A stretch of 64,000 nucleotides of DNA from VXRN01 sp963664365 (GTDB taxonomy: Bacteria; Chloroflexota; Dehalococcoidia; Lucifugimonadales; UBA1123): contig OY761144.1 in assembly GCA_963664365.1 (NCBI GenBank), forward strand, positions 930,001-994,000, read 5' to 3'. Under the pieces are notes generated by a model. That model was not told where the DNA came from and searched no databases. It saw only the letters and a list, made by a program, of their open reading frames with translations. Positions 40,769 through 50,205 of the stretch are shown here, piece by piece (position 1 is the stretch's first letter; each line of letters opens with the position of its first letter). The translations under genes were made by a program, and so were the position numbers.

Positions 40769-41674
40769 ATGAGAGTTCTGGTATCGGGATCGACGGGTCT
40801 TATCGGCTCATCGCTTGTCACAAGTCTTGAGGGCGACGGCCACGACGTGGTTAGGCTGCTGCGTCCGCAGTCGCGGACCTCGGAGAGCGGGGTCATCTGG
40901 GACCCGGTTGCCGGCAAGCTCGACCCGCGAGAGGTCGAAGGCTTCGATGCGGTGGTGCATCTGGCCGGCGAGAACATCGCCAACAGACGGTGGTCGGAGG
41001 AGCAGATGGCTCGGATTAGGGACAGCAGGGTAGGGAGCACGACGCTGCTCGCCCAGACGCTCGCGGGCCTCGATTCGCCCCCTTCCGTCTTCGCCTGCGC
41101 GTCAGCAGGTGGATATTACGGAGACCGCGGTGACGAGTTGCTGGACGAGGACGCCGCTCCGGGCGCGGACTTCTTGGCCTCGGCCACCAAGGATTGGGAG
41201 GACGCCGCCGCGCCGGCGTCGAGCGCTGGGATACGGGTGGTCAGCTTGAGGGCCGGGGTGGTACTGACCGCCGCCGGGGGGATGTTGTCGAGAGTCCTGC
41301 CGATCTTCAAGCTCGGGCTCGGAGGCAAGCTCGGCTCTGGAAGTCAGTACATGAGTTGGGTGACGCGGGCCGACGCCATCGCCGCGACCGTATGGACGCT
41401 GGAGCGCGATGACATCTCCGGCCCGGTGAACGTCAGCGCTCCGAACCCGGTCACGAATAAGGAGTTCACGCGGGCGCTCGGAAGGGCGCTCAGGCGTCCC
41501 GCGCTGTTTGCGGTGCCGACGTTCGCGCTCAAGCTAGTGCAGGGCGACCTTGCGGAGGTGGTAACGTCGAGCGCGAGGATGGAGCCGGCGCGTCTGAGGG
41601 AGAGCGGATTCGAGTTCCAGCACCCGGAGATAGATGGGGCGTTGGAGTGGGCGCTGAGGGAGAGGGCGCGTTAG
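40769..41674 (+). CDS. TIGR01777-family NAD-dependent epimerase-like protein
   Basis: A 301-residue extended SDR. GSTGLIGSSLV is the NAD-binding G-x-x-G-x-x-G; VVHLAGENIANRRWSEEQ, SAGGYYGDRGDELLDEDA and the C-terminal DUF1731-type GFEFQHPEIDGALEWAL are typical of TIGR01777. Function is not established; relatives are tied to cell division or pigment in plants/cyanobacteria. Its stop overlaps the hicB stop on the other strand. Confidence 0.88.
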   Translation: MRVLVSGSTGLIGSSLVTSLEGDGHDVVRLLRPQSRTSESGVIWDPVAGKLDPREVEGFDAVVHLAGENIANRRWSEEQMARIRDSRVGSTTLLAQTLAGLDSPPSVFACASAGGYYGDRGDELLDEDAAPGADFLASATKDWEDAAAPASSAGIRVVSLRAGVVLTAAGGMLSRVLPIFKLGLGGKLGSGSQYMSWVTRADAIAATVWTLERDDISGPVNVSAPNPVTNKEFTRALGRALRRPALFAVPTFALKLVQGDLAEVVTSSARMEPARLRESGFEFQHPEIDGALEWALRERAR

Positions 41675-41868
41675 TTCGTCCGGAGTCGCCTTTCCAAAAT
41701 CTCAGTCGGACTCGCCGTTTCGAAGAAAAGCTCCAGCGCTTCTACCAGGTTGCGTTGGCTCTCTTCTGCGGTTTCGCCTTGACTGGCAATATCGAGTTCG
41801 GGACAGAGAGCGACATAGGCATCGCCCTCGCGTTCGATCACGGCGGTCAGCCTGCGGACAGTGGTCAT
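41671..41868 (-). CDS. HicB-like antitoxin, orphan
   Basis: A 65-residue protein: LTAVIEREGDAYVALCPELDIASQGET then ESQRNLVEALELFFE, the HicB partial RNase-H-like fold. HicB antitoxins are normally next to a HicA toxin, but no hicA-like gene is present within the flanking 70 bases on either side. It is convergent with the TIGR01777 gene, sharing TTAG (stops overlap by four bases). Confidence 0.82.
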   Translation of the reverse strand: MTTVRRLTAVIEREGDAYVALCPELDIASQGETAEESQRNLVEALELFFETASPTEILERRLRTN

Positions 41869-41940
41869 TTCAATAGGCTCCTAGACCCTTTGGATTCGCC
41901 TAAGTTTAGCACATCGGACACGATCGACAGTATTTGCCCC

Positions 41941-43089
41941 TCAAACTCCGGCTATCCCAAATGTCGGGAAGATCAGCCTATGAACCGACTGCACGCTCGC
42001 CTCGGCGAATGTGCGGGAGTCTTCGATCAGTTTGCGGTCGAGGGGCAGGTCGTTGGGGTCTTTGAGTGAGGCGACGCCGTGCTCGGCGCGGTAAGTTTCA
42101 GGAATCGCGTCCGCGAAACTCTGACCGGAGAGAACGCCGTAGGCCATCGTCCATGATCGCGCCACGGCCTGCAGGTCGTATCCGCCGCCGCCGAGCGCGA
42201 GCCAGCGGTCCGGGGCCAACGCCGCGAACTCAGAGACGACCTGCGCGAATCCCTGCGCGGTCAGGGCGAGGTGCGTTATCGGGTCGCGGTAGTGCGAGTC
42301 TATGCCTAGTTGCGTTACCAGCACGTCCGGGTTGAAGGCCCTGAGCAGGGGCGGGACGGTCTCTCTGAATGCCCATAGGTAGGTTTCGTCCGAGGTGTAT
42401 GGGTAGAGCGGCAGGTTTACGGAGAAGCCGCGTCCGCGACCCGCTCCGGTCTCTTGTACAAAACCCGTTCCGGGGAACAGGAACATGCCGGACTCGTGAA
42501 CCGAGATCGTGAGTACCCTGTCGGTGTGGAAGAAGGCGTGCTGGACGCCGTCGCCGTGGTGACAGTCGATGTCCACATAGGCGACACGCATCCCCTCGCG
42601 CAAGAAGCGGTGAATGGCGATCACAGGGTCGTTGAATACGCAGAACCCGTAGGCGTGATCGGGCATGGCGTGGTGAAGTCCGCCCGATATATTGAACGCC
42701 CTGGAAGTTTCGCCGGATATGAGCGACTCGGCCGCCGTTACCGACGCGCCGGTCGAAAGTAAGGCGGCATCGTACATGCCCGGGTACGCGGGATTGTCGC
42801 CGGGGCCGAAGTTGAACCTCACGGGACTGGCGCCGGGGTCTCCGGCTCCCAACGCCTCCACGCCGGCCACGTACTCGGGAGTGTGGAACCAGCCGAGTTC
42901 TTCCCTCTTGGCGTTGCGCGGTGCGGCGAGAACCGAATTGTCGTCGTCGAAGGCTCCGTAGGCGCGCAGAAGATCATAGGTGTATCTGAGGCGCACCGGC
43001 TTCATCGGGTGCGTATCGCTCAGGACGTGGCCGGACATGCGGTCGTCGTAGAAGAAGGCTGAACGACCGCTCAATTCCGCTGTCCCCAT
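41941..43089 (-). CDS. Histone deacetylase family (AcuC/HDAC-like) protein
   Basis: A ~382-residue zinc-dependent deacetylase. AFFYDDRMSGHVLSDTHPMKP (N-terminal signature), SGGLHHAMPDHAYGFCVFND (HH active site), VAYVDIDCHHGDGVQ (Asp/His zinc site) and VTQLGIDSHYRDP (second Asp) are intact. The ATG at 43089 overlaps the upstream peptidase gene by 19 bases; a TTG at 43074 is an alternative. AcuC-like enzymes deacetylate acyl-CoA synthetase or polyamine substrates (family knowledge); substrate here unknown. Confidence 0.88.
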   Translation of the reverse strand: MGTAELSGRSAFFYDDRMSGHVLSDTHPMKPVRLRYTYDLLRAYGAFDDDNSVLAAPRNAKREELGWFHTPEYVAGVEALGAGDPGASPVRFNFGPGDNPAYPGMYDAALLSTGASVTAAESLISGETSRAFNISGGLHHAMPDHAYGFCVFNDPVIAIHRFLREGMRVAYVDIDCHHGDGVQHAFFHTDRVLTISVHESGMFLFPGTGFVQETGAGRGRGFSVNLPLYPYTSDETYLWAFRETVPPLLRAFNPDVLVTQLGIDSHYRDPITHLALTAQGFAQVVSEFAALAPDRWLALGGGGYDLQAVARSWTMAYGVLSGQSFADAIPETYRAEHGVASLKDPNDLPLDRKLIEDSRTFAEASVQSVHRLIFPTFGIAGV

Positions 43090-44231
43090 ATCCTTTTGAG
43101 CCACCATGGCGTCTGCGACTCGCCATCGGAAATCTGCGCCTGCCACGCGCTGTCGAGGCCGTTCACGTCGAAACCGTAAACCTGCTTGAGGGCGTCGTCG
43201 ATGTCGTGGCCGCTGTCGATGAGTTCCAGCAGGCGGCTCATGCGGGTCGAGCCGTGTTCGTCCATCAGGTATTTGACGACACTGGCCGACTGGGAGTAGA
43301 AGAGCCTGACGTCGGATGGCCTGCCGGGTACGGTCTCCATGTGACGGAGGGGGATGAGCCATCCGTGGCGTTGGGCGTCTCGGACTTGGGACTCGCGATG
43401 GGCGCCTCCGCTCTCGAAGTACATCGCAAGACCTTCATTGAGCCACGCGGGGACTCTCGCTCTCGGAGAATCCACGGCCTCGTTGAGCATCAGGTGAGCC
43501 AACTCGTGAATCAGGGAATCTCGATGCAGACCTGACAGCACGATCGCGCCGTATTTTGGGAACGCGAACCCGCCATATAGGGCCACGTCTTGCGAAGTCC
43601 GGCTTACTGCGGGGAAACTCCTATTGGCCTCCCACCGGCTGTTGACGATGACGACCTTGAAGTCCTGGTCTTCATCGACGCCAAACAATCTCTTTACGCT
43701 GGACAGTTGGGCGGCGGCATTGGCGGCGACGCGCCGGACAGAGGACGCGGAAATGTCGTGCCATATCAGGGTGAAGTCGCCCATTCCCATCCGCTGCCAC
43801 CTGTACCTGGGGTCCAGGTATTCGAACGAGAAGCGTTCGGAGTAGGTCGTTCGTCCGCTCTCATTAGTGAAGGAGTAGTAGTACTCGACGTCGACGCCCT
43901 GGGGGATGAATGAGGCGCCGCCGGTCTGGATTTCGAACTCGGCGGATAGGTTTCCCCTGCGAGACAGTTTGGTGGGGTAGGCGTACACGGATACGGGCGC
44001 GTCCCCGATGGTGTAGTGGACCCGCGTGGACTCTATGTCGGACGGAGCGCGCGCTTCCAGAGTGAGGACGAACCGGTGGGGAAACTCCACCTTGTGGGTG
44101 GACTCTATGACTCTCACGGTCCCCGCCGAGGACGCGGAGGCAGTCAGGTCGGACGCGAATCCGGTCCATCCGAAGAGGGCTGTCGCCGCCAAGACGGAGA
44201 GCAGGGTCAACTTTAGTCCTCTGAGGATCAT
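43071..44231 (-). CDS. Peptidase MA-like (gluzincin) metallopeptidase, secreted
   Basis: A 386-residue protein with an N-terminal signal peptide (~1-27), a beta-rich region, then the gluzincin motif DSLIHELAHLMLNEAV (HExxH, ~245-249) and PAWLNEGLAMYFE (third zinc Glu, ~270-285) of the Peptidase_MA family. The C terminus carries a short helical domain. Exported; its substrate is unknown. Confidence 0.85.
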   Translation of the reverse strand: MILRGLKLTLLSVLAATALFGWTGFASDLTASASSAGTVRVIESTHKVEFPHRFVLTLEARAPSDIESTRVHYTIGDAPVSVYAYPTKLSRRGNLSAEFEIQTGGASFIPQGVDVEYYYSFTNESGRTTYSERFSFEYLDPRYRWQRMGMGDFTLIWHDISASSVRRVAANAAAQLSSVKRLFGVDEDQDFKVVIVNSRWEANRSFPAVSRTSQDVALYGGFAFPKYGAIVLSGLHRDSLIHELAHLMLNEAVDSPRARVPAWLNEGLAMYFESGGAHRESQVRDAQRHGWLIPLRHMETVPGRPSDVRLFYSQSASVVKYLMDEHGSTRMSRLLELIDSGHDIDDALKQVYGFDVNGLDSAWQAQISDGESQTPWWLKRIWGQRN

Positions 44232-44252
44232 GACAGTCTCGCCAAGTTCATA

Positions 44253-44900
44253 CTATATCCCAACGATTTTGATGGTCGAGTGCGTCTTGTAGATGCGGTT
44301 TATGTTAATCAGCATCGCGGTGAACTGCTCGACGTACCTGGAGTTGTGGAGTCCGCCGCCGTCCACAGCTCGGACGCCGTGGATGACCTCGGCCAGTTGC
44401 ATGATCTGAGACTTCGCATCCGCGTCGTCGCTGCACACGATCACGTCCGAGTCTATCCTCACGTCCGGCTTCAGCAACTCCTCCGCGCTGACGTTGTGGA
44501 AGGCTCCCACAACCTTGGAGTCGGGCAGGATCGTCTGCGCCTGCTGCGCAGCCGAACCCTCCGGCGCCTCGATTGCTTTGGCGCCGCCTCTGCCGAACTC
44601 CAGAGGGACAACGACATCAACCACAACCTTCCCCTGAAGTCTATAACGATTGGACTCCAGGGTTGGTTGGTGTCCGTCGTAGGGGACAGTGACGAAGACG
44701 ACGTCCGACTCGATGCACACCTCCTCGTTGAGCGCGCCCGCGACCCGAACCCTGCCCTCAGCGATCGCAGTCACCGAGTCTGCCGCTTCCCGCGCCCGCC
44801 GAGCGTTCCTGGAGCCTATCAGCACAGGGTTCCCCGCCATGGCGAACCTGAGCGCGAGTCCCATCCCATCCGGTCCGGTGCCGCCGACGAATCCGATCAT
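44253..44900 (-). CDS. npdG: NADPH-dependent F420 reductase
   Basis: A 215-residue protein beginning MIGFVGGTGPDGMGLALRFAMAGN, the NAD(P)-binding motif of F420H2:NADP oxidoreductases, then VLIGSRNA, VVFVTVPYDGH and AFHNVSAEEL. It exchanges electrons between F420 and NADP. This implies the cell makes or takes up F420 (inference), matching the LLM enzyme at 61150. Its stop is 21 bases before the next start on the same strand. Confidence 0.9.
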   Translation of the reverse strand: MIGFVGGTGPDGMGLALRFAMAGNPVLIGSRNARRAREAADSVTAIAEGRVRVAGALNEEVCIESDVVFVTVPYDGHQPTLESNRYRLQGKVVVDVVVPLEFGRGGAKAIEAPEGSAAQQAQTILPDSKVVGAFHNVSAEELLKPDVRIDSDVIVCSDDADAKSQIMQLAEVIHGVRAVDGGGLHNSRYVEQFTAMLININRIYKTHSTIKIVGI

Positions 44901-44976
44901 ATTGCTCCTCCGCTGGATTGCATTACGATATGGCTAGGTTAGCGGGTTGGAGGGTGCGTGTAAACCGCGGAGCGCG

Positions 44977-45005
44977 TTGACCACAGGCTCAGGCTGTGCT
45001 ATTTT
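44977..45005 (+). promoter_or_regulatory. Promoter for the ctaA/cox operon
   Basis: TTGACC (44977-44982), a 17-base spacer and TATTTT (45000-45005) precede the ctaA TTG start by ~80 bases. It is the only good sigma-70-like match in the divergent gap with npdG. Confidence 0.55.
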
Positions 45006-45083
45006 GAGTTCGTGAAATAATGCACAGACGGTTTTGAAAGGCTGGTTTCTCGACTCAGCCCTCGCGTCAGGTCACAGGGGACT

Positions 45084-46031
45084 TTGCCCAGCGTAAATGC
45101 TCAATCCTGGTTTCGGATCGTCGTGGTTGCGGCGATTGTCGCGGCCTTTGGCCAGGTCACGCTTGGCGGCGTGGTGCGGGTGACGGGTTCGGGCCTCGGA
45201 TGCCCAGACTGGCCTTTGTGTCACGGCCAGATCATCCCGCCATTCGACGCTCCGACCCTCATCGAGTACAGCCATCGGCTGTCGGCCACGGTGTTGGGCC
45301 TGTTCGTGGTCGGAACCGCGGTCATCGTATGGATGCGTCACAGACACGACCCGCACACGATATATGCCAGCATGTCCACACTCGCGCTTTGGGTCGCTGC
45401 CGCTCTTTTGGGCGGGCTGGCCGTCCTTACAGAACTGGAGTGGTGGGCGGTGCTGATCCACCTGGCGATAGCCGAGACGCTGATAGCGTGCTTGGTCTTC
45501 ATCGCGGTCCGCAGGTGGAATCCCGATCATGCCACATTGGCCGGATGCCGCGAGGACCGAATCGGCCAGGCGCGGATTTGGGCCATTGCCGCCGTAGTTG
45601 GCGTCTTCGCGGTAATCCTTTCAGGGTCGTACATGGTCGGCTACGGCGCGGGCACCTCTTGCGGCACGTGGCCGCTGTGCAGAGGCAGTTTCCTCCCTTC
45701 GGGCATGGCCTACTTCTTGCACATGGCGCACAGGTATCTGGCCGCGCTGGTAGGACTGGGGATACTGGCGGCGGCGTGGCAGGTATGGCGAGCCTCGGAC
45801 GGAAATCGTCCTCTGCGGTACGCGACCGCCGCTCTTGTCACGGCATTCGGCGCGCAGATAGTCCTAGGCGCCTTTGTCGTATGGACCGGATTCGACATCG
45901 ATTTCAAAGCGGCCCACCTGAGCGTCGCGACTCTCGTCTGGGCCGTCCTGATTTCGGTGGCGGCTCTGCTATACTTGCCGGAGAAAACCCAAGAGAGCGC
46001 TGAGCCTGCGCTTAGGCACGCGCATGTTTGA
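45084..46031 (+). CDS. ctaA: Heme A synthase (COX15/CtaA)
   Basis: A 315-residue membrane enzyme that oxidises heme O to heme A. Eight hydrophobic segments. The Cys-pair loops GLGCPDWPLCHGQIIP and GTSCGTWPLCRGSFLP, and the heme His in IEYSHRLSATVLG and AHRYLAAL, are present. TTG start at 45084, short-spaced from AGGGG, so the exact start is uncertain. First gene of the oxidase operon. Confidence 0.93.
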   Translation: MPSVNAQSWFRIVVVAAIVAAFGQVTLGGVVRVTGSGLGCPDWPLCHGQIIPPFDAPTLIEYSHRLSATVLGLFVVGTAVIVWMRHRHDPHTIYASMSTLALWVAAALLGGLAVLTELEWWAVLIHLAIAETLIACLVFIAVRRWNPDHATLAGCREDRIGQARIWAIAAVVGVFAVILSGSYMVGYGAGTSCGTWPLCRGSFLPSGMAYFLHMAHRYLAALVGLGILAAAWQVWRASDGNRPLRYATAALVTAFGAQIVLGAFVVWTGFDIDFKAAHLSVATLVWAVLISVAALLYLPEKTQESAEPALRHAHV

Positions 46032-46044
46032 CAGGACGCACTGA

Positions 46045-46941
46045 ATGGCGACGACAACCGCGGCGACAACCCGTCCGCAATCCGTCTTGAGAAGCTACGC
46101 GGCTCTCACCAAGCCGAGCATCATCTCGCTGCTCGTGTTCACCGCGCTGGGGGGCATGTTCCTAGCGTCGGAGGGGTTGCCCGATCCGATGCTGGCCCTG
46201 TTCGCGCTGGGAGGCGGAGCGCTCGCGGCTGGCGGGGCCAACGCATTGAATCACTACCTGGACAGGGACATCGACGCCCTGATGTCCCGCACCGCGAATC
46301 GGCCAATAGCCAGCGGCCACATACTCCCGAACCACGCTATGTGGTTCGGCATATCGCTGAACGCAATCGCGTTCGCGGTCTTGGCCTCGCTCGTGAACCC
46401 GCTCAGCGCTGTCCTGACGCTTTCGGCCACGCTGTTCTACGTGTTCGTCTATACGAAAGGGCTAAAGCGCAGCACGCCGCAGAACATAGTCATAGGCGGC
46501 GCGGCTGGCGCGATTCCCCCGATGGTCGGTTGGGTCGGCGTGACCGGGGAGATCGGCATCCCGGCCCTGATCATGTTCGCTATCGTCTTCTTGTGGACTC
46601 CGCCGCACTTCTGGGCGCTGTCGCTGCTCATAAAGGACGACTATTCGAGAGCGGGCGTGCCTATGCTGCCTGTGGTCGCGGGCGTGCGGGAAACCAAGAG
46701 GTCGATATTCAGGTATTCGATAGCGCTGGCGGCGCCCACGCTCATGCTCTTTGCGGCGGGATCCGTGGGATGGGTGTATCTCGCCGGGGCCTCCGCGCTC
46801 TCGATTGGATTCATCTGGTACGCTTGGAGGTTGCTGCGCGGCCAGGGTATCCGGGGCGCGCGGGCCGCGTATCTCTATTCGCTGGCGTACCTGGCGCTGT
46901 TGTTTGGGATGATTATGGTAGATAGCGTGGTGGGCGTATGA
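46045..46941 (+). CDS. ctaB: Heme O synthase (protoheme IX farnesyltransferase)
   Basis: A 298-residue UbiA-family prenyltransferase. NALNHYLDRDIDALMSRTANRPIASG has the D-x-x-x-D prenyl-diphosphate site, and LWTPPHFWALSLLIKDDYSRAG the second. About nine membrane helices. It makes heme O for ctaA. Starts 13 bases after ctaA. Confidence 0.94.
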   Translation: MATTTAATTRPQSVLRSYAALTKPSIISLLVFTALGGMFLASEGLPDPMLALFALGGGALAAGGANALNHYLDRDIDALMSRTANRPIASGHILPNHAMWFGISLNAIAFAVLASLVNPLSAVLTLSATLFYVFVYTKGLKRSTPQNIVIGGAAGAIPPMVGWVGVTGEIGIPALIMFAIVFLWTPPHFWALSLLIKDDYSRAGVPMLPVVAGVRETKRSIFRYSIALAAPTLMLFAAGSVGWVYLAGASALSIGFIWYAWRLLRGQGIRGARAAYLYSLAYLALLFGMIMVDSVVGV

Positions 46942-46992
46942 TGGGTATGAGGATCCAACGTCTGACAATGGCATTGCAGTATTGGCGGGCGC

Positions 46993-47017
46993 GGACGCCC
47001 ACAAGGGACGCCCCTAC
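46993..47017. repeat. Dispersed intergenic repeat copy
   Basis: GGACGCCCACAAGGGACGCC then CCTAC, differing by one base from the 29659 copy. Located between ctaB and coxB. Confidence 0.8.
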
Positions 47018-47137
47018 GGTGGTGGATTTCGGAGGTATGCCACGCCTTGACTGAAACAGGCCGCTTTGATAGATTCAATTTCGGTTTCGGGAGTATCTCC
47101 CAGGGCCGTCCGAGGATATGAGAGAGAACCTGAGAAT

Positions 47138-48247
47138 ATGGTGAAACACTACCGGCGACTGTGGCGTCTGATCGGCCTGACGATGTTGGCTGCCGCGTTG
47201 GCGATGTTGTTCGGCTGCACGCCGAACGATCCCCAATCTACTTTCGACGCCCATGGACCGGTGGCGCAGTCGCAGCTCAATCTGTTCTGGGTGATCCTCA
47301 TCGCCGGGGCGGTCGTGTTCTTCGCCGTCCAGGGAGCCATCATCTACCTGATCATCAAGTTCAGGCGCAGAGACGAAAGCATCCCGAAGCAGACCGAGGG
47401 CAATCATGCGCTGGAGTTCGCGTGGACCGCCGGCCCGACCGTGCTGCTGATACTGGTCGCCATACCGACCATCTTCACCATATTCGACAACGAGGTGTCT
47501 CCCGACAAGAACGCGCTCACTGTGGAGGTGATCGGGCACCAGTGGTGGTTCGAGTTCAGATACCCGCATCCCGACGACCCGACAAAGGAGGTCATATTCG
47601 CCAACGACCTCCACATACCTACCGACGAGGTTGTCAATGTCGTCCTCGAATCGGTGGACGTTATCCACAGTTTCTGGGTCCCGAAGATCGCGGGGAAGGT
47701 GGACATGGTGCCCCGCAACGCCAACACCATGTGGATAAAGGCCGACAGGCCCGGATTCTACTACGGCCAGTGCGCCGAGTTCTGCGGCGTGCAGCACGCC
47801 AACATGCGCTTCCGCGTGATCGCGCAGCCGCGCGCCGAGTTCAACGCATGGCTCAGGGCGCAGGCCGAACCGGCCATCGAGTCTCAGGACCCGCTGGTCG
47901 CCCAGGGACGCAAGGTATTCACCAGCCCGGACGCCGGATGCTCCGGCTGCCACGCGACCGGCTCCGTGACAAACAAGGGAGTGGCGGGGCGCGTCGGGCC
48001 TAATCTTACCCACGTCGCGACCCGCACGAACTTCGCGGGCGGAGTCCTGGATAATCGGGACGAGAACGGACTGGTGAACGACGCGATAGTGCAGCGCAAC
48101 CTCAGAATGTGGATCGAAGACCCGGAGAGCGTAAAGCCAGGCAACATCATGGCCAGGGACATAGCGGCGCCGTACGTGGACCCCGACAGGGCTCTGACCG
48201 AAGCCGAACTGTCCGCGCTGGTCGCCTACCTGTCGAGTCTGAAGTAG
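47138..48247 (+). CDS. coxB: Cytochrome c oxidase subunit II with fused cytochrome c domain
   Basis: A 369-residue subunit II. An N-terminal signal with lipobox LFGC suggests a lipoprotein. Two TM helices follow, then HQWWFEFRYP, VIHSFWVPKIAGKVDMVPRN, and the CuA loop GQCAEFCGVQHANMRF with its Cys, His and Met ligands. A C-terminal cytochrome c domain shows CSGCH and a distal GNIMA Met. This is the caa3 architecture, so no separate cytochrome c donor is needed at the last step. Start ATG 47138; an in-frame ATG at 47066 gives an implausible leader. Confidence 0.95.
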   Translation: MVKHYRRLWRLIGLTMLAAALAMLFGCTPNDPQSTFDAHGPVAQSQLNLFWVILIAGAVVFFAVQGAIIYLIIKFRRRDESIPKQTEGNHALEFAWTAGPTVLLILVAIPTIFTIFDNEVSPDKNALTVEVIGHQWWFEFRYPHPDDPTKEVIFANDLHIPTDEVVNVVLESVDVIHSFWVPKIAGKVDMVPRNANTMWIKADRPGFYYGQCAEFCGVQHANMRFRVIAQPRAEFNAWLRAQAEPAIESQDPLVAQGRKVFTSPDAGCSGCHATGSVTNKGVAGRVGPNLTHVATRTNFAGGVLDNRDENGLVNDAIVQRNLRMWIEDPESVKPGNIMARDIAAPYVDPDRALTEAELSALVAYLSSLK

Positions 48248-48275
48248 GCGCGGCGCAAATGATTGGAGGAACGGA

Positions 48276-50186
48276 ATGACCACCATTCCCCTCGCGATTC
48301 CGAGACCGGTCCATCCGACCGGCATCTGGTCGTGGGTCACCACGATAGACCACAAGCGCATCGGCGTACTGTATGGCGTCACCGCTTTCATCATGTTCTT
48401 CTCCGGCGGCATCGAGGCGATGCTGATCCGCGTCCAGCTAATGAGGCCGGAGCAGACTCTGATCACGCCGGAAATCTTCAATCAGCTCTTCACGATGCAC
48501 GCCACGACCATGATCTTCCTCGGCGTGATGCCGCTGTCGGCTGCCTTCTTCAACTTCGTCGTCCCATTGCAGATCGGAGCGCGCGACGTAGCGTTCCCAA
48601 GGCTGAACGCGTTCAGCTACTGGACGTTCCTGGCGGGCGCGCTGATCCTGAAACTAAGCTGGTTCACTCACGCGGCCCCGAACGGAGGCTGGTTCGGTTA
48701 CTCGCCGCTCACAGGCATCACCTATAACCTGGGACACGGAATAGACGTTTGGATCCTGTCGCTCCAGGTACTCGGAGTGGCATCGCTGGCGGCGTCTTTC
48801 AACTTCATCGTGACCATCGTGAATATGCGCGCGCCCGGAATGGGCCTCATGAGAATGCCTCTATTCACTTGGATGACGCTGGTCACCGCCATTCTGCTCG
48901 TGCTTGCCTTCCCCGTGATAACGGTCGCGCTGATCGAGCTTTACTTCGACCGCGCCTTCGGGATGAACTTCTTCAACGTGGCCGCGGGCGCCAACGCGGT
49001 GCTCTGGCAACATCTGTTCTGGGTGTTTGGACACCCGGAGGTCTATATCCTCATCCTGCCCGCCATGGGCATAGTGTCGGAGATACTGCCCGTCTTCTCG
49101 CGCAAGCCGCTGTTCGGGTATGCGACCGTTGTGCTCGCGGGTGTCATCATCGCGTTCATGGGTTGGATGGTCTGGAGCCACCACATGTTCACCGTCGGGC
49201 TGGGACCTGTCGCCAACTCGGTGTTCACCGTGACCACTATGATGATCGCGGTGCCCACCGGAATCAAGGTGTTCAACTGGATGGGGACGATGTGGGGGGG
49301 CTCGATAAGCCTCAAGACCCCGATGCTGTTCGCGATCGCGTTCGTCTCGATGTTCGTCATCGGCGGCATAAGCGGCGTGATGCACGCCGTAGCCGCCTCG
49401 GACGCGCAGCAGCAGGACACGTACTTCATCGTGGCCCACATCCACTACGTCCTCTTCGGCGGAGCGATATTCGCCATTCTCGCCGGAGTCTATTACTGGT
49501 TCCCCAAGCTGACGGGCCGCATGTACGACGAGAAGATGGGGCTGTGGCACTTCTGGCTCATGTTCATAGGACAGAACGTGACCTTCTTCCCGATGCACTT
49601 CACCGGCCTCAACGGAATGCCGCGCCGCATCTATGCCTATTACAGCGGCATGGGCTGGGACTTCTGGAACCTCGTGTCCACGCTGGGGGCATTCATCCTC
49701 GCGGCGGGGTTCGTGATCTTCATCTACAACATGGCTCGGAGTTGGCGCAACGGAGAACAGGCCAGCGCGGACCCGTGGGACGGCCGGACGCTGGAGTGGT
49801 CTATTCCGTCTCCGCCTCCCGAGTACAACTTCGTCGAGATACCGCACGTCCAGGACCGCGACGACTGGTGGGAGGAGAAGCAGCGGAGGCGGGAGCGCCG
49901 GGAAGTCCCCGTCGTCGCCGGAGGCTCTGAGCAGGAAGACGCTCACGACATCCACCTGCCGCAGCCGTCCTACTGGCCCTTCTTCGTCTCGCTCGGCCTG
50001 TTCATCGCCGGGTTCGGACTGGTCTATCTGATGAACATGGACGCGGCCGGAGTGCGCACGCTGAACTACGTCGCGCTTATCACCACCGTGATCGGCGTTT
50101 GCATAGGCATAGTGTCCGTTTACGCTTGGTCATTCGAGCCGGTGAACGACCCGGAACCGGGTGGTGAACATGCCGCTCACCACTAG
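48276..50186 (+). CDS. coxA: Cytochrome c oxidase subunit I (caa3 type)
   Basis: A 636-residue heme-copper subunit. His ligands appear in MHATTMIFL (heme a), HPEVYILILPAMG (CuB with cross-linked Tyr), HHMFTVG (CuB pair) and HIHYVLFGG (heme a3/a). The Tyr in HPEVY places it in the A family. The C-terminal ~100 residues add two membrane segments and an acidic/charged linker ending in His-rich HAAHH, as in other caa3 enzymes. It is 28 bases downstream of coxB. Confidence 0.95.
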   Translation: MTTIPLAIPRPVHPTGIWSWVTTIDHKRIGVLYGVTAFIMFFSGGIEAMLIRVQLMRPEQTLITPEIFNQLFTMHATTMIFLGVMPLSAAFFNFVVPLQIGARDVAFPRLNAFSYWTFLAGALILKLSWFTHAAPNGGWFGYSPLTGITYNLGHGIDVWILSLQVLGVASLAASFNFIVTIVNMRAPGMGLMRMPLFTWMTLVTAILLVLAFPVITVALIELYFDRAFGMNFFNVAAGANAVLWQHLFWVFGHPEVYILILPAMGIVSEILPVFSRKPLFGYATVVLAGVIIAFMGWMVWSHHMFTVGLGPVANSVFTVTTMMIAVPTGIKVFNWMGTMWGGSISLKTPMLFAIAFVSMFVIGGISGVMHAVAASDAQQQDTYFIVAHIHYVLFGGAIFAILAGVYYWFPKLTGRMYDEKMGLWHFWLMFIGQNVTFFPMHFTGLNGMPRRIYAYYSGMGWDFWNLVSTLGAFILAAGFVIFIYNMARSWRNGEQASADPWDGRTLEWSIPSPPPEYNFVEIPHVQDRDDWWEEKQRRRERREVPVVAGGSEQEDAHDIHLPQPSYWPFFVSLGLFIAGFGLVYLMNMDAAGVRTLNYVALITTVIGVCIGIVSVYAWSFEPVNDPEPGGEHAAHH

Positions 50187-50205
50187 CTACCTGGAGGCCC
50201 TCTAA

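Noticed and set aside
41941..43362. Longer N terminus of the deacetylase gene (start at 43362)
   Set aside because: The extra ~90 residues are out-of-frame reading of the peptidase gene and lack deacetylase features; the ATG at 43089 fits the family start.
47075..48481. Minus-strand frame of 468 codons across coxB and the coxA start
   Set aside because: Antisense to oxidase genes with complete cofactor motifs; composition is typical of a shadow frame.
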